Positions 36,377 through 45,207 of a stretch of 64,000 nt of DNA are shown here, one piece after another. This stretch comes from JALZAI01 sp038212215. Its GTDB lineage: Bacteria; Actinomycetota; Actinomycetes; Mycobacteriales; Jatrophihabitantaceae. Every line of letters starts with the position of its first letter. Position 1 is the first letter of the stretch. Below the pieces are notes generated by a model. The model was given only the letters and a program-made list of their open reading frames with translations. It was not told the origin of the DNA and ran no database searches. The DNA lies in the NCBI GenBank assembly GCA_038212215.1, contig JBBQUT010000024.1, positions 10,730-74,729 of the forward strand, read 5' to 3'. The position numbers and the translations under genes are program-made.

Positions 36377-36823
36377 GTGATCGGTCAGCTGCATACCTCA
36401 GCAGCGCGGGCCGGTGTCGCGATGCGACGCCGGCACCGGGTGCTGCGCGCGGACCGTGACCGTGGCTACTCGGTGCTCGAGGCCGCGATCACCCTGCCGA
36501 TCATCTTCCTGCTGCTGATGATCGTCGTGCAGTGGGCGATCGTGTGGCACTCCCGCAACGTCGCCCAGGCCGCCGCCCAAGAAGCGTTGCGCGGCGCGCA
36601 GAGCTACCAGGCAACCGCGGCAAGCGGGCAGGCCGTGGGCAACAACTACCTCGCCCAGGTCGCCCCCCACGCCCTCGGCGGCAACTGCGTCACGGTCACC
36701 CGCTCAGCGACCACGGTGACGGTGCGCGTGCACTGCAAGGTCATGAGCGTCATCCCGTTTGCCACCTACTACGCCACGGAGACGGTGTCGGGCCCGGTCG
36801 AGCGGTACGTGAGCGCCCCATGA
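36377..36823 (+). CDS. TadE-like pseudopilin
   Basis: 148 residues (ATG 36422 is an alternative start). The TadE pattern is clear: basic leader, RGYSVLEAAITLPIIFLLLM with Gly followed four residues later by Glu (prepilin peptidase type), then a helical and beta-rich mature part with two Cys (GNCVTVT, VHCKVMS). TadE/F pseudopilins prime or tune Tad pilus assembly. Overlaps the next gene in an ATGA junction. Confidence 0.85.
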   Translation: MIGQLHTSAARAGVAMRRRHRVLRADRDRGYSVLEAAITLPIIFLLLMIVVQWAIVWHSRNVAQAAAQEALRGAQSYQATAASGQAVGNNYLAQVAPHALGGNCVTVTRSATTVTVRVHCKVMSVIPFATYYATETVSGPVERYVSAP

Positions 36824-37344
36824 TCGGCCCGCAGCTGAGCGACTCAAGGCAGAGGAAAACGAAGCACCGGCGCTGCCGATCGGCGGCGCGACGTTTGCAC
36901 CACCGAACCCAGGGCGCTCACGCTGACCGCGGCGCGTTCGCAGCCCTCGAGCTGGTCATCCTGGTCCCGTTCGTGATCGTGATGATGCTGCTGGTCGTCG
37001 GCTTCGGCCGGGTCGAGCGCGGCCGACAGCTGGTCGACCAGGCGGCCCAAGCGGCCTCGCGGGCCGCGTCGCTGTCGATCAACCCCGATGCCGCGCAGAC
37101 CGCGGCGCTGCAGGCCGCGGAACAGACCCTCGGCGGCGGAGGCCTGAGTTGTTCGGCGGTGACGGTCACCGTCGACACGTCGGCGTTCTACGCCGGTGGC
37201 CAGGTGACCGCCCATCTGGCGTGCCGGGCTGATCTGAGTCAGCTTGCCTTGGCCGGTCTGCCGGGATCCACTCGGCTGACCGCTGATTCGACGTCGCCCC
37301 TTGAGAAATACCGGCAGCTGGGTGGATCGGGGAGTTCGGGATGA
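36820..37344 (+). CDS. TadE/TadF-like pseudopilin
   Basis: 174 residues from ATG 36820, which overlaps the preceding TGA; the upstream extension of the frame is a shadow. Leader ends DRGAFAALELVILVPFVIVM, again with the Glu at +5 of a hydrophobic helix. The mature part has repeated Ala-rich helix (QAAQAASRAASLSINPD) and two Cys (GLSCSAVT, LACRADL). Second of three consecutive pseudopilins. Confidence 0.82.
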   Translation: MIGPQLSDSRQRKTKHRRCRSAARRLHHRTQGAHADRGAFAALELVILVPFVIVMMLLVVGFGRVERGRQLVDQAAQAASRAASLSINPDAAQTAALQAAEQTLGGGGLSCSAVTVTVDTSAFYAGGQVTAHLACRADLSQLALAGLPGSTRLTADSTSPLEKYRQLGGSGSSG

Positions 37345-37865
37345 CCCGACCTCAGACACCAAGGCGGCCACGCGAACTGCCAGTCCGACCGCGATTCAGC
37401 CGGCCGTTCAGCTGGCTTCGTCGGGGGATCTCGTTGCGGGCACGGGTCGGTGAGGACCGCGGGTCGATCTCGCTGTACTTCGCGATCGTCACGATCGCAA
37501 CGCTGGTGATGGCCGGCCTGGTCCTCGACGGCGGCGCAGCCCTGGCCGCGCGGGAGAAAGCGGCGGACCTGGCCACCCAAGCGGCCCGCTCCGGCGCCGA
37601 CGCACTCACCCCGGCGTCGCTGCGCGGAGAGCCGGGTGACCTGCAGGCTGATCCGGTCGCCGCACGGCAGGCGGTCACCAACCTGCTCGCCGCGGCCGAT
37701 GCGCGCGGGACGGTGACGGTGTCCGGGCACACGGTGAGCGTGACGGTCACCGTCCCCAAGCACACGGTGATCTTGTCCGCGGTCGGCGTCGATGACATCT
37801 CCCAGACCGCGTCGGCCAGCGCCACCGCGGTCTACGGCGGCACCACGCAGGACGGAGGCGGATGA
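37341..37865 (+). CDS. TadG-like pilus-associated protein
   Basis: 174 residues, 4-bp overlap with the preceding gene. The N-terminal anchor (RGSISLYFAIVTIATLVMAG followed by LVLDGGAALAAREKAADLA) is the signature of the Tad/TadG-like Flp pilus domain, and the C-terminal part is beta-rich (GTVTVSGHTVSVTVTVP). Much shorter than full TadG proteins because it lacks a von Willebrand A domain. Probably a minor pilin. Confidence 0.82.
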   Translation: MTRPQTPRRPRELPVRPRFSRPFSWLRRGISLRARVGEDRGSISLYFAIVTIATLVMAGLVLDGGAALAAREKAADLATQAARSGADALTPASLRGEPGDLQADPVAARQAVTNLLAAADARGTVTVSGHTVSVTVTVPKHTVILSAVGVDDISQTASASATAVYGGTTQDGGG

Positions 37866-37893
37866 CGATGCCGGTCACCGGGGTGGGTTCACG

Positions 37894-40800
37894 ATGACAC
37901 GCCGAATCCAGGGCGCGCTCGGACTGCTGGTGCTCCTCGCGTTGGCGGTCGGGTTGCCGTGGGCTCTCGCGGCCACGATCGGCAACCCGTTGGATCAGTG
38001 GTCCTCGATCAGGTCCGGGGACATGTCCGACAGCGACGTCATCGCGATCATGGCGGCTGTGGCCTACCTGGCGTGGGCCAGCTTCGCGATCGCCCTGCTG
38101 GTGGAGCTGACCGCAAGCCTGGCCGCCGCCGTGACCCGCCGCCCAAGGCGGGTCATCCGGCTGCCGCTGCTGGGCCTGCAGCAGGATGTTGCGCGGACGT
38201 TGATCGCCGCGGTGCTGCTGCTCGCGCCGGCGGTGATCAGCGTCGTCGGTCCGGCGACGTCAGCGTTCGCGGCCTCCCCACGGTCGGTGTCGGTGTTGAC
38301 CTCGGCGAGTGCCGGAGTCGCGTCGCCGCAGCCGCTCAGCCACGAGGCGACAGCGGAGTCGGCGACGACGCGCACCACTGCGGGGGACCTGGCCGGAGCC
38401 GCGACGTACGTGATTCCGTCCCAGGGCGGGATGCGCAGCTACTGGGCCTTGGCCAAGCACTATCTCGGCGACGGGCAGCGGTGGCCGGAGATCTGGCGTC
38501 TTAACGAGGGTCATCAGCAGGTCGACGGGACGGTGATGGACTCACCGAACCTGCTGCGCCGCGGCTGGACGGTCATGGTGCCGGTCCCCGCCGCGGGCAG
38601 CCCTGCTGCCCAGCAGGACACGGCCGCCACCGGTCACGGCGAGCATGCGATCACTGTGCGCGAGGGAGACACGTTGTCGGGGCTGGCCGAGGACGCCGGC
38701 GTAGCGGACTGGGCCACTGTATGGCCGGCGAACGCGGGTCGCGTCGAGCCGGGCGGCCAACAGTTGACCGACCCGGACCTGATCAAACCCGGGTGGACGG
38801 TGTTGATGCCCGGCGGTGCGTCCTCACCACCCGTGAGCGCGCCCGGACCGACCCACCCGACGACACACTCGCCGCACGACCGCCCCCCGCATCAGCCGCC
38901 GCCCGTCACGACCACCCCAGCACCGCGGCAGCATCCGACGGCCACGCCGACGCCCGGGGCGGAGTCCACGACGCCAGTGACGGGCGAGTCGACGGCGGCG
39001 AGCGGGTCGAAGCCCACGACGCCGGCGCACGGGGCGAGCCACGACTCCTCGGCGGCGGTGACGGTCGCGGAGTGGGCGGCCTCGCTGTCGGCGGGCGCGG
39101 GCGTGCTGGCCGGCGGAGTTTTCCTGGCGTTGCGCCTCTACCGGCGGCGGCAATTCCGGTTCCGCGGCCCCCGGCGCGCGATCGCCGGCCCAGCGCCGCG
39201 GCATTTGCCGCTGGAGAAGGTCCTCGTCACCGACGGATCGCTCGGGCTGCGTGACGTCGACTTCATCGACCGGGCGCTGCGGAGCCTGTCGCTGTCGTCG
39301 GCGGCCGCCGATGCGCGGTTGCCTGCTGTGCTGGCCGCGCGGCTGACCGAGGAGCACCTGGACCTGGTGCTGGCCGACCCGCAGCTGCAGCCGCCCCCGG
39401 CCCCGTGGGTCGCGGTGTCGCCGACGATCTGGGTGGCGGAGAAGTCGGCCGAGCTGCCGGTGATCGACACCACCGAACGCGGCTCAGCCGGGCCGGTATC
39501 GGACGCGCAGCCGTCAGCCAGCCAGCAGGCAGTTGCGCCCTACCCGACGCTGGTCAGCGTGGGATACACCGCGGCGGGGGAGGAATGGCTGGTCGACCTC
39601 GAGCAGTGCGGCGCGCTGATCGTGGACGGCGACCGGGACCGCTGCCTCGATCTGACACGTTTCATCGCCGCCGAACTAGCACATAACGTCTGGAGCGATC
39701 ACCTCACGGTGACGGTGGCCGGGCAGTTCGGCGCCGACTTAGTTGACCTGAACCCGTCCCGGCTGATCGTCGCCGACGACGTCGCGGCCGCCGCCGCGAC
39801 CGCGGCCAACGATGTGCGGTCCCGCCGCGACGTAGCGGACGGCGAGCAGGTGGATGTGTTGCACGGCCGGCTGCACGGCGTCAGCGGTGACACGTGGATG
39901 CCACAGGTGCTGCTGCTCGCACCAACACCATCCGAGCCGACAGCGTCCGAGGCGGCCGATTCCGCGGCCGACGTTGCGGCCATCGAGTCCCTGCTCGACA
40001 CGGTGGGCAAACGGTCCTGCCGTTCGGCGGTTGCCGTCGTGCTGCTGCCCGGCCCGGAGCGTCTTGTCTCCTCGACCGGGCTGCTGCTGCACGTGGACGG
40101 GTCGGGGACGCTCACCATTCCGGAGCTGGGTGTGATCGCCACCGCGCAGCGGTTGCCTGCCGACCAGGCGCTCGAGCTGGGCATGTACCTCGCGGCCGTG
40201 CGTGACAGCGCGGCCGACGTGCCAATGTCACCGGCCAAGACAGAGGAGGGCACTGCCGGCTACACCGATCTGGCCGGGGCAGTCCTGCCGGAGCACACGG
40301 TGCCCCGCCGCGAGCCGACCGCCACAGACCAGTCCGACCCCGCGCACCCCGATGTGGAACTGCTGCCCGACCACGCGAGCGCTGCGGGTACCGCGACGTC
40401 GCTGTTGCCGAACTCGACCGGCAGCTACCTGGTGACCGGTGCACGCACCCCGGCGGAAATCGAGGTGTTGGCGCCGGTCGTGAGACCGGAGGTCAGCGCG
40501 GCGCTGCTGGCCGCCGATCCGCACCTGGACGAGGACCTGGCCGCGTGGCACGACACCGACATCAGCACTGCGAAGGCCACCACGGGCGACCGGCCGAAGA
40601 TCCGGCTGCTCGGCGAGGTCCAGGTGATCGCCGCCGGCACACGACCGGACCCGAAGACGGCGATCGCCACCGAGGCGGTCGCCTACCTGGCGCTGCACGG
40701 CGCGGGGGTGACCGGTGACCGGTTCGCCGCCGATTTCTGGCCGCACCACTCCTACACGATCAAGGACAGCAACCCGAGGAACCTGCTGTCGATCGTGCGC

Positions 40801-41373
40801 AGCTGGCTGGGGACTGACCCGATGTCCGGCTCCCCGTGCCTGCCCTACGCCAAGTCGGCCGGGCGTCCGTCCGGCAGCGCCCTGTACCGGCTGCGCGGCC
40901 CGCTGGTGGACTGGGATCTGTTCTGCCGCCTCCGCAGCCGGGCCGAGGCGCACGGCGCGGACGGCATGGCCGACCTCGTGGCGGCGCTCGATTTGGTCAC
41001 CGGTGTTCCGCTGAGCGGGCTGCGGCCCGGCGCCGGCGGCTGGCTGGCAGACGACACCGTCGCCGATGCCAACGTGATGGCCGCGGCGATCGTCGACGTC
41101 GCCAGCGTCGTCGTGACCCGCGCGTTGGACGAGTCCGACCTCGCCCTCGCGCGCCGGATGGCCGAGAAGGCGGCCGCCATCGAGTCCGGTTCGGACCGGC
41201 CGCTGCTCGACCTGGCCGCGGTGTGTGAGGCCGAAGGCCGCACCGCCGAACTCGAGGCGACCGTTCGCCGCATCGTCACCCATCACGGCGCGGTCGTGGA
41301 GGAGGACGTCCCGAAACACACCTACGACGTGATGCTGCGCCGGGGATGGGTCGGGCTCACCCAGGCCAGCTGA
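37894..41373 (+). CDS. Membrane protein with two LysM domains and a C-terminal winged-helix/BTAD region
   Basis: 1159 residues from ATG 37894; the frame continues upstream only as a shadow. Two N-terminal transmembrane helices flank residues ~10-130. LysM-like domains lie near 170-225 (YWALAKHYLGDGQRWPEIWR, GWTVMVP) and 249-305 (ITVREGDTLSGLAEDAGVAD, GWTVLMP), then a Pro/Thr linker and another transmembrane helix near 390-412. From ~898 to the end a SARP-like winged helix (IRLLGEVQVIA, AYLALHGAGVTGDRFAADFW) and helical BTAD-like repeats follow. LysM binds peptidoglycan, while SARP/BTAD domains bind DNA or protein; how they meet in one chain is not known. It follows the Tad genes directly and precedes the repeat array. 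Confidence 0.8.
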   Translation: MTRRIQGALGLLVLLALAVGLPWALAATIGNPLDQWSSIRSGDMSDSDVIAIMAAVAYLAWASFAIALLVELTASLAAAVTRRPRRVIRLPLLGLQQDVARTLIAAVLLLAPAVISVVGPATSAFAASPRSVSVLTSASAGVASPQPLSHEATAESATTRTTAGDLAGAATYVIPSQGGMRSYWALAKHYLGDGQRWPEIWRLNEGHQQVDGTVMDSPNLLRRGWTVMVPVPAAGSPAAQQDTAATGHGEHAITVREGDTLSGLAEDAGVADWATVWPANAGRVEPGGQQLTDPDLIKPGWTVLMPGGASSPPVSAPGPTHPTTHSPHDRPPHQPPPVTTTPAPRQHPTATPTPGAESTTPVTGESTAASGSKPTTPAHGASHDSSAAVTVAEWAASLSAGAGVLAGGVFLALRLYRRRQFRFRGPRRAIAGPAPRHLPLEKVLVTDGSLGLRDVDFIDRALRSLSLSSAAADARLPAVLAARLTEEHLDLVLADPQLQPPPAPWVAVSPTIWVAEKSAELPVIDTTERGSAGPVSDAQPSASQQAVAPYPTLVSVGYTAAGEEWLVDLEQCGALIVDGDRDRCLDLTRFIAAELAHNVWSDHLTVTVAGQFGADLVDLNPSRLIVADDVAAAAATAANDVRSRRDVADGEQVDVLHGRLHGVSGDTWMPQVLLLAPTPSEPTASEAADSAADVAAIESLLDTVGKRSCRSAVAVVLLPGPERLVSSTGLLLHVDGSGTLTIPELGVIATAQRLPADQALELGMYLAAVRDSAADVPMSPAKTEEGTAGYTDLAGAVLPEHTVPRREPTATDQSDPAHPDVELLPDHASAAGTATSLLPNSTGSYLVTGARTPAEIEVLAPVVRPEVSAALLAADPHLDEDLAAWHDTDISTAKATTGDRPKIRLLGEVQVIAAGTRPDPKTAIATEAVAYLALHGAGVTGDRFAADFWPHHSYTIKDSNPRNLLSIVRSWLGTDPMSGSPCLPYAKSAGRPSGSALYRLRGPLVDWDLFCRLRSRAEAHGADGMADLVAALDLVTGVPLSGLRPGAGGWLADDTVADANVMAAAIVDVASVVVTRALDESDLALARRMAEKAAAIESGSDRPLLDLAAVCEAEGRTAELEATVRRIVTHHGAVVEEDVPKHTYDVMLRRGWVGLTQAS

Positions 41374-41381
41374 CGCCAACT

Positions 41382-41592
41382 GGTCACCTCGCTCGAACAG
41401 GGTGACCGGGGAGGGTGACCGGCGCATAGAACCGTCGGTCACCCCTGTGTTCGCTGGGCTGCGTCATCGTCACCCTGCCGTGACGAGCCGCTCCGGTGTG
41501 AGCATCTCTGGTTCCGACCGGACCCAGGGTGACCAGCGGTCACCCTGCCAATCTGTCGGTCACCCTGTCGTTCGGGTGACCGCAGGGTGACC
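41382..41592. repeat. Array of ten GGTCACCCTG sites in both orientations
   Basis: Full or near-full copies of GGTCACCCTG (or its complement CAGGGTGACC) occur at 41382, 41398, 41412, 41437, 41469, 41525, 41538, 41558, 41574 and 41583. Some pair as dyads: CAGGGTGACC at 41525 and GGTCACCCTG at 41538 are separated by three bases. The array fills the gap between the LysM/BTAD gene and the next ORF, with spacing of roughly one to six helical turns. It looks like a multi-site binding region for a dimeric protein; iteron origin, transfer origin or operator are all possible. Confidence 0.85.
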
Positions 41593-41657
41593 GTTTTGTG
41601 GACCTCCGTGCGGAGCGTTGGGCCTGTCCAGGCCCCGACCGTCTTCCGGAGATCCCG

Positions 41658-42428
41658 ATGTTCGACGCCACCCTGCTGGGCGAATCGTGCCACCAACTCA
41701 CGACTCGCCTCGACGCCGCGGACACGTTCGGGCGGTGGGCCGCCCTGGTGCCCGAACTGACCGCCGAGGAGTCGGTCAGCACGATCGCCGGCGTGTTCGC
41801 CGCGTTAGTGGCCTCCGCGCCCCCGGAGCGGTGGGACGACCTGCTGTGGTCGCTGCTGCGATTGGCCGCGGCCGACGGCGGCGACCAGCGCGACGCCGTA
41901 CTGGTCGTGCTGCACGCCGTCGCTGGCGGTGCCAGCCGCCTGGTGCACCGCGGCTTCGACGAGGGCCTGGTCCTCGGCGAACTCACCATCCGGATCCGCA
42001 CGTACCCGTGGCGGACCCGGCGGCGGGCCGTCGCCGCGAACCTGCTGCTCGACACCGAGCACGCCTTGTGCTGCGAGGTGTCACCGGCCTGGATGCGCAC
42101 ACGGGGCCGCGCGCGACGGGTGAAGGAGATACCGGTCCCGATGATCCCGGGCGTGCTCGACGAGCACGCCGATGTCGAGTCGCCGGTCGACGCGGGCGAG
42201 GACGATCTCGACCTTGTCGACCTGCTGCTGTGGGCCGAGCGCACCGGCGTGGTCGATACCCGCGGCTTGTCCATGCTGGTCGGGTATCACTGCGGTCGTG
42301 ACGCCACCGGTGCCGGCCACGACCACGTGGCGCGGGTATTCGGCGTCAACGTCCGCACCTCCAAGCGGCGTTGCACGGCAACCCTGGAGGCGCTGCGCGC
42401 GGCGGCGCCGCGGTACCTCGCCTCCTGA
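41658..42428 (+). CDS. Regulator-like protein downstream of the repeat array
   Basis: 256 residues from ATG 41658 with GGAG six bases upstream; GTG 41598 would add 20 residues. The middle is helical and Arg-rich (TYPWRTRRRAVAANLLLDTE, RTRGRARRVKEIPV). The C-terminal 60 residues (VARVFGVNVRTSKRRCTATL with preceding TGVVDTRGLSMLVGYHCGRD) resemble a sigma-region-4-like helix-turn-helix. Its position directly after ten palindromic sites makes it a candidate for the protein that binds them. No family is recognised with confidence. Confidence 0.6.
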   Translation: MFDATLLGESCHQLTTRLDAADTFGRWAALVPELTAEESVSTIAGVFAALVASAPPERWDDLLWSLLRLAAADGGDQRDAVLVVLHAVAGGASRLVHRGFDEGLVLGELTIRIRTYPWRTRRRAVAANLLLDTEHALCCEVSPAWMRTRGRARRVKEIPVPMIPGVLDEHADVESPVDAGEDDLDLVDLLLWAERTGVVDTRGLSMLVGYHCGRDATGAGHDHVARVFGVNVRTSKRRCTATLEALRAAAPRYLAS

Positions 42429-42450
42429 CCTGCCGCCCTGACGCAGCGGG

Positions 42451-42491
42451 CGCTGTCACTTTCCGCCGCTGAGCGCTCACCTCTCCTGATG
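42451..42491 (+). promoter_or_regulatory. First copy of 41-bp conserved promoter-like block
   Basis: Begins CGCTGTCACTTT and ends TCTCCTGATG, 41 bp before ATG 42533. It matches 45208-45248 at 32 of 41 positions, including the first twelve and last five bases, while surrounding sequence is unrelated. Conservation as two blocks with a variable centre suggests a promoter recognised by a specific sigma factor or activator. Confidence 0.65.
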
Positions 42492-42532
42492 AAGCCCCTA
42501 TTCCCTTAGAGGACCTGTCAGGAGTTCACGCG

Positions 42533-42889
42533 ATGAGCAGTCCGGCCGCCGAGCCCAGCCCCCTCACACCGCAATACCCGCTAACGCAGCACCCCACCTC
42601 TCGGCAGCTCGGGCCACGGCAGGTAGCCGACATGCTCGACACCCTGGCGACCGCCGACCGACAGGTCGCCGAGGTCTTGGACCGCATTTCCGCTTCCCGC
42701 TCGCCGGTCAGCCGGGCAACGGTCACCGCGCTCGAGCGGCTACTGGCCACCCTGCGGCCCGCCGCCGACGTACGAGCACGGCTCACCGGCGTCGACCACC
42801 GGGTGCTGGCCGCCGGAATCCGGCTGCGCCGAGAGCGTCACGACGCGCTGCGACTGGTCGGCCCCATCGTCATCAGCGAGGCGCCGTGA
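42533..42889 (+). CDS. Small helical protein of unknown function
   Basis: 118 residues; TCAGGAG precedes ATG 42533. A disordered N-terminus is followed by helical RQVADMLDTLATADRQVAEV and RATVTALERLLATLRPAADV. No signal or transmembrane segment. It is under the first copy of the conserved 41-bp block and overlaps the following gene by 4 bp, so it is probably translated with it. Function unknown. Confidence 0.65.
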   Translation: MSSPAAEPSPLTPQYPLTQHPTSRQLGPRQVADMLDTLATADRQVAEVLDRISASRSPVSRATVTALERLLATLRPAADVRARLTGVDHRVLAAGIRLRRERHDALRLVGPIVISEAP

Positions 42890-43533
42890 CGGCCACCGGC
42901 ACCTCGCTCGCCGCGGGCCGAACTCCGTCGATCAGCGAGCTGCAGGCCGCGCTGCTCGCAGCCCGGGCCGGCCGGTTCGCGACGCCGGGCGCCAGGCCCA
43001 TGATCGCCGCGGCGCCGCCGCCGGTGCCCGCCAGGCCGTCCGCCGCCGACGGCGGGACCGGTGTGTGGCTGCTCGGCACGCACGGCGGCTCAGGCGTGCG
43101 GTGCCTGTCCGCCGCCATCGCCGCCGAGCTGCCCGGCTCCCGCTGCGCAGGCAAGCTCTGGCCCGAGGTGTCGCCGGCTACGCAGCCCGGCCGCGATCCG
43201 GTCGTGCTGGTGTGCAGGGGCAACCACCGCGGCCTGAGCTCGGCTCAGGACTACGCCCGGGCCTTCCGCGACAGCGACGATCTCACCCGCCGACTGCGGC
43301 TCGTCGGGGTTATCGTCTCGGCCGACGCGCCGGGACGGACTCCGCTGCCGTTGCGGCGCCTGGAGCGGTTGCTGTCCGGGGCGCTGCCCATCCTCGGGCA
43401 CGTCCCGTGGGAACCGACCTGGCGGGTCGGGCCGCCGCAGACGCTGGCTGAGCCGCTGCCGTGGCTCGCCGCGCTGGGCAAGTCGGTCCGCGCGGCCGTG
43501 GCCGCGGTCGCGGTCGCGGCGGCACCAGCATGA
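42886..43533 (+). CDS. P-loop-like protein of unknown function
   Basis: 215 residues from GTG 42886 (4-bp overlap). WLLGTHGGSGVRCLSAAIAA resembles the first strand and loop of a ParA-like nucleotide-binding fold, but Lys and Thr of a proper Walker A are absent. DPVVLVCRGNHRGLSSAQDY and RLRLVGVIVSADAPGRTPLP fit later strands of the same fold. Probably a degenerate, non-hydrolysing ParA-like protein. Overlaps the next gene by an ATGA junction. Confidence 0.6.
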   Translation: MTATGTSLAAGRTPSISELQAALLAARAGRFATPGARPMIAAAPPPVPARPSAADGGTGVWLLGTHGGSGVRCLSAAIAAELPGSRCAGKLWPEVSPATQPGRDPVVLVCRGNHRGLSSAQDYARAFRDSDDLTRRLRLVGVIVSADAPGRTPLPLRRLERLLSGALPILGHVPWEPTWRVGPPQTLAEPLPWLAALGKSVRAAVAAVAVAAAPA

Positions 43534-44081
43534 CCCGCCGCCTGCACGTCCACCGCCGGGGCGACGCCCTGGTCTGGACACTCCTGCTGCTCCTGATCTT
43601 CCTCGTAGTGACCGGCTGCGCTCGCAGCCGTGCGACATCGACAGCGCCGGCGGCAGCGTCGACCTCGACGGTCACGCCGGCACCCACACCGGCGAGCATC
43701 GACCCGGCGGTGTGGGCCGCGGTCCGGTTCCAGCAGGCGCAGTGCAGCTGGGATTGGCGCCGGCCCCGACTCGTCTATGTCACGGCCCTGCAGGCGCTGG
43801 CCAGCCCGCCCTACGCCACGCAGCTCGCGGCGCGGGTCGACCCCGTCGCGTGGCAACGCGAGGTGGTGGCCGGGCGTCAGCAGGTGAGCTGCACCGTCAC
43901 CGCTCCACACCGGTTACTCGGAGCGCCGTCGACACCGGCGATCGTGTACGTGCGGATGAGCGTCGCCGAGCAGGTCAGCTCGACGATGGGCACCTTCGAC
44001 GGCGGCAACCGTATCGTCTCCTGGCTGGTCCAGCACATTGCCGGCCGCTGGCTGGTCGCCGGCACCTTCAGCGGCGGCTGA
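43530..44081 (+). CDS. Putative lipoprotein, possible wall-side transfer component
   Basis: 183 residues from ATG 43530 overlapping the preceding TGA. The hydrophobic segment TLLLLLIFLVVTGC ends in a lipobox Cys, followed by a Thr/Pro/Ala linker. The mature domain has three Cys (AQCSWDW, VSCTV) and ends WLVQHIAGRWLVAGTFSGG. It is followed three bases later by the peptidoglycan hydrolase. Pattern resembles extracellular parts of actinobacterial transfer loci; no enzyme motif. Confidence 0.65.
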   Translation: MTRRLHVHRRGDALVWTLLLLLIFLVVTGCARSRATSTAPAAASTSTVTPAPTPASIDPAVWAAVRFQQAQCSWDWRRPRLVYVTALQALASPPYATQLAARVDPVAWQREVVAGRQQVSCTVTAPHRLLGAPSTPAIVYVRMSVAEQVSSTMGTFDGGNRIVSWLVQHIAGRWLVAGTFSGG

Positions 44082-44084
44082 GTC

Positions 44085-45194
44085 GTGTCCGCGTCGCCGC
44101 AGAAGCCGGTCGCGGCCGCCGCCGCGGTCGCCGGAGGGCTGCTCGCCACCGTGGTGCTGATCCCCACCGTGCTGCTCGGAGGCGGCGGCAGCGGGTCAGC
44201 CGCCGCGGCGTCGGTGTCGCAGAACGCGGCCGCCACCGACGGCCAGTGCACGTACACCCCGAAGCGGGCCGGCGGCGCGGCTCCCCCACAACAGGCACCG
44301 GCCGGCATCACGCTGTCGGCAAGTCAGCTGCAGATCGCGGTCACCGCGGTCGGGGTGGCCAAGCAGCGCAAGCTGCCCGCGCAGGCCTCGATCGACGTGC
44401 TCGCCGCCGGCATGCAGGAGTCGACACTGACCAACCTGAGCGGCGGTGACCGGGACTCGGTCGGGTTCCTGCAACAGCGCCCGTCGCAGGGGTGGGGCAC
44501 GGTCGCGCAGATCATGGACCCGGCCTACGCGGCGGGGAAGTTCTTCGACCACCTGCTCGGAGTGGCCCGTTGGCAGACGCTGCCGGGCGGTGAGGCGATC
44601 CAGGCCGTGCAGAACTCCGGCACCCCCGACGCGTACACCGCGTGGGTGCCGATGGCGACCGCGCTCACGTCCTCGCTGCTCGGCGATCCGTCGGTCGCGT
44701 TGACCTGCGCGCCCGGCGGCGCGCCGGGCCAGGCGCCCAACGCCAAGGTCGACGTCGTGCTGGCGCGCGCCCGCGCACAGCTCGGGTTGCCGTACTGCTT
44801 CGACGGCGGCACCTCGACCGGCCCGAGCCACGGCGCGGGCGGTGCCGGCTGCGGCGGGCAGACGGTGGGGTTCGACTGCTCCGGGCTGGCGCTGTTCGCC
44901 TACGCCGGCGTCGGCGTAGCCCTCGAGCACTCCGCCGCCGACCAGTACACCGACCCGGCCGGGGCCCACGTCCCCATCACCCAGGTCCAGCCCGGCGACC
45001 TGGTGTTCCTGTCCAGCGACGGCAGCCAGGCCGGCATCCACCACGTCGCGATGATCTGGTCGACCACCGGCCGGCCGGACGGCTCCGGCCAGATCATCGA
45101 GGCCCAGGACTTCAACATGCCCGTCCACGTGCGGGCCTGGGCCGGCACCAGGGCGGGCGAGGTCATGCCCTACGCCTGGCGCCTGAATGTCTGA
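44085..45194 (+). CDS. Bifunctional peptidoglycan hydrolase (SLT-like plus NlpC/P60)
   Basis: 369 residues from GTG 44085. One N-terminal transmembrane helix is followed by a lysozyme-like segment (IDVLAAGMQESTLTNLSGGD then SVGFLQQRPSQGWG, candidate Glu near residue 110) and a C-terminal NlpC/P60 domain with catalytic Cys in VGFDCSGLALFAY (~264) and His in GIHHVAMIW (~325). Paired transglycosylase and endopeptidase domains are known in conjugation hydrolases of Gram-positive elements, where they open the wall for the transfer channel. It sits between lipoprotein and VirB-like genes. Confidence 0.88.
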   Translation: MSASPQKPVAAAAAVAGGLLATVVLIPTVLLGGGGSGSAAAASVSQNAAATDGQCTYTPKRAGGAAPPQQAPAGITLSASQLQIAVTAVGVAKQRKLPAQASIDVLAAGMQESTLTNLSGGDRDSVGFLQQRPSQGWGTVAQIMDPAYAAGKFFDHLLGVARWQTLPGGEAIQAVQNSGTPDAYTAWVPMATALTSSLLGDPSVALTCAPGGAPGQAPNAKVDVVLARARAQLGLPYCFDGGTSTGPSHGAGGAGCGGQTVGFDCSGLALFAYAGVGVALEHSAADQYTDPAGAHVPITQVQPGDLVFLSSDGSQAGIHHVAMIWSTTGRPDGSGQIIEAQDFNMPVHVRAWAGTRAGEVMPYAWRLNV

Positions 45195-45207
45195 ACGTCC
45201 GAGTTCG

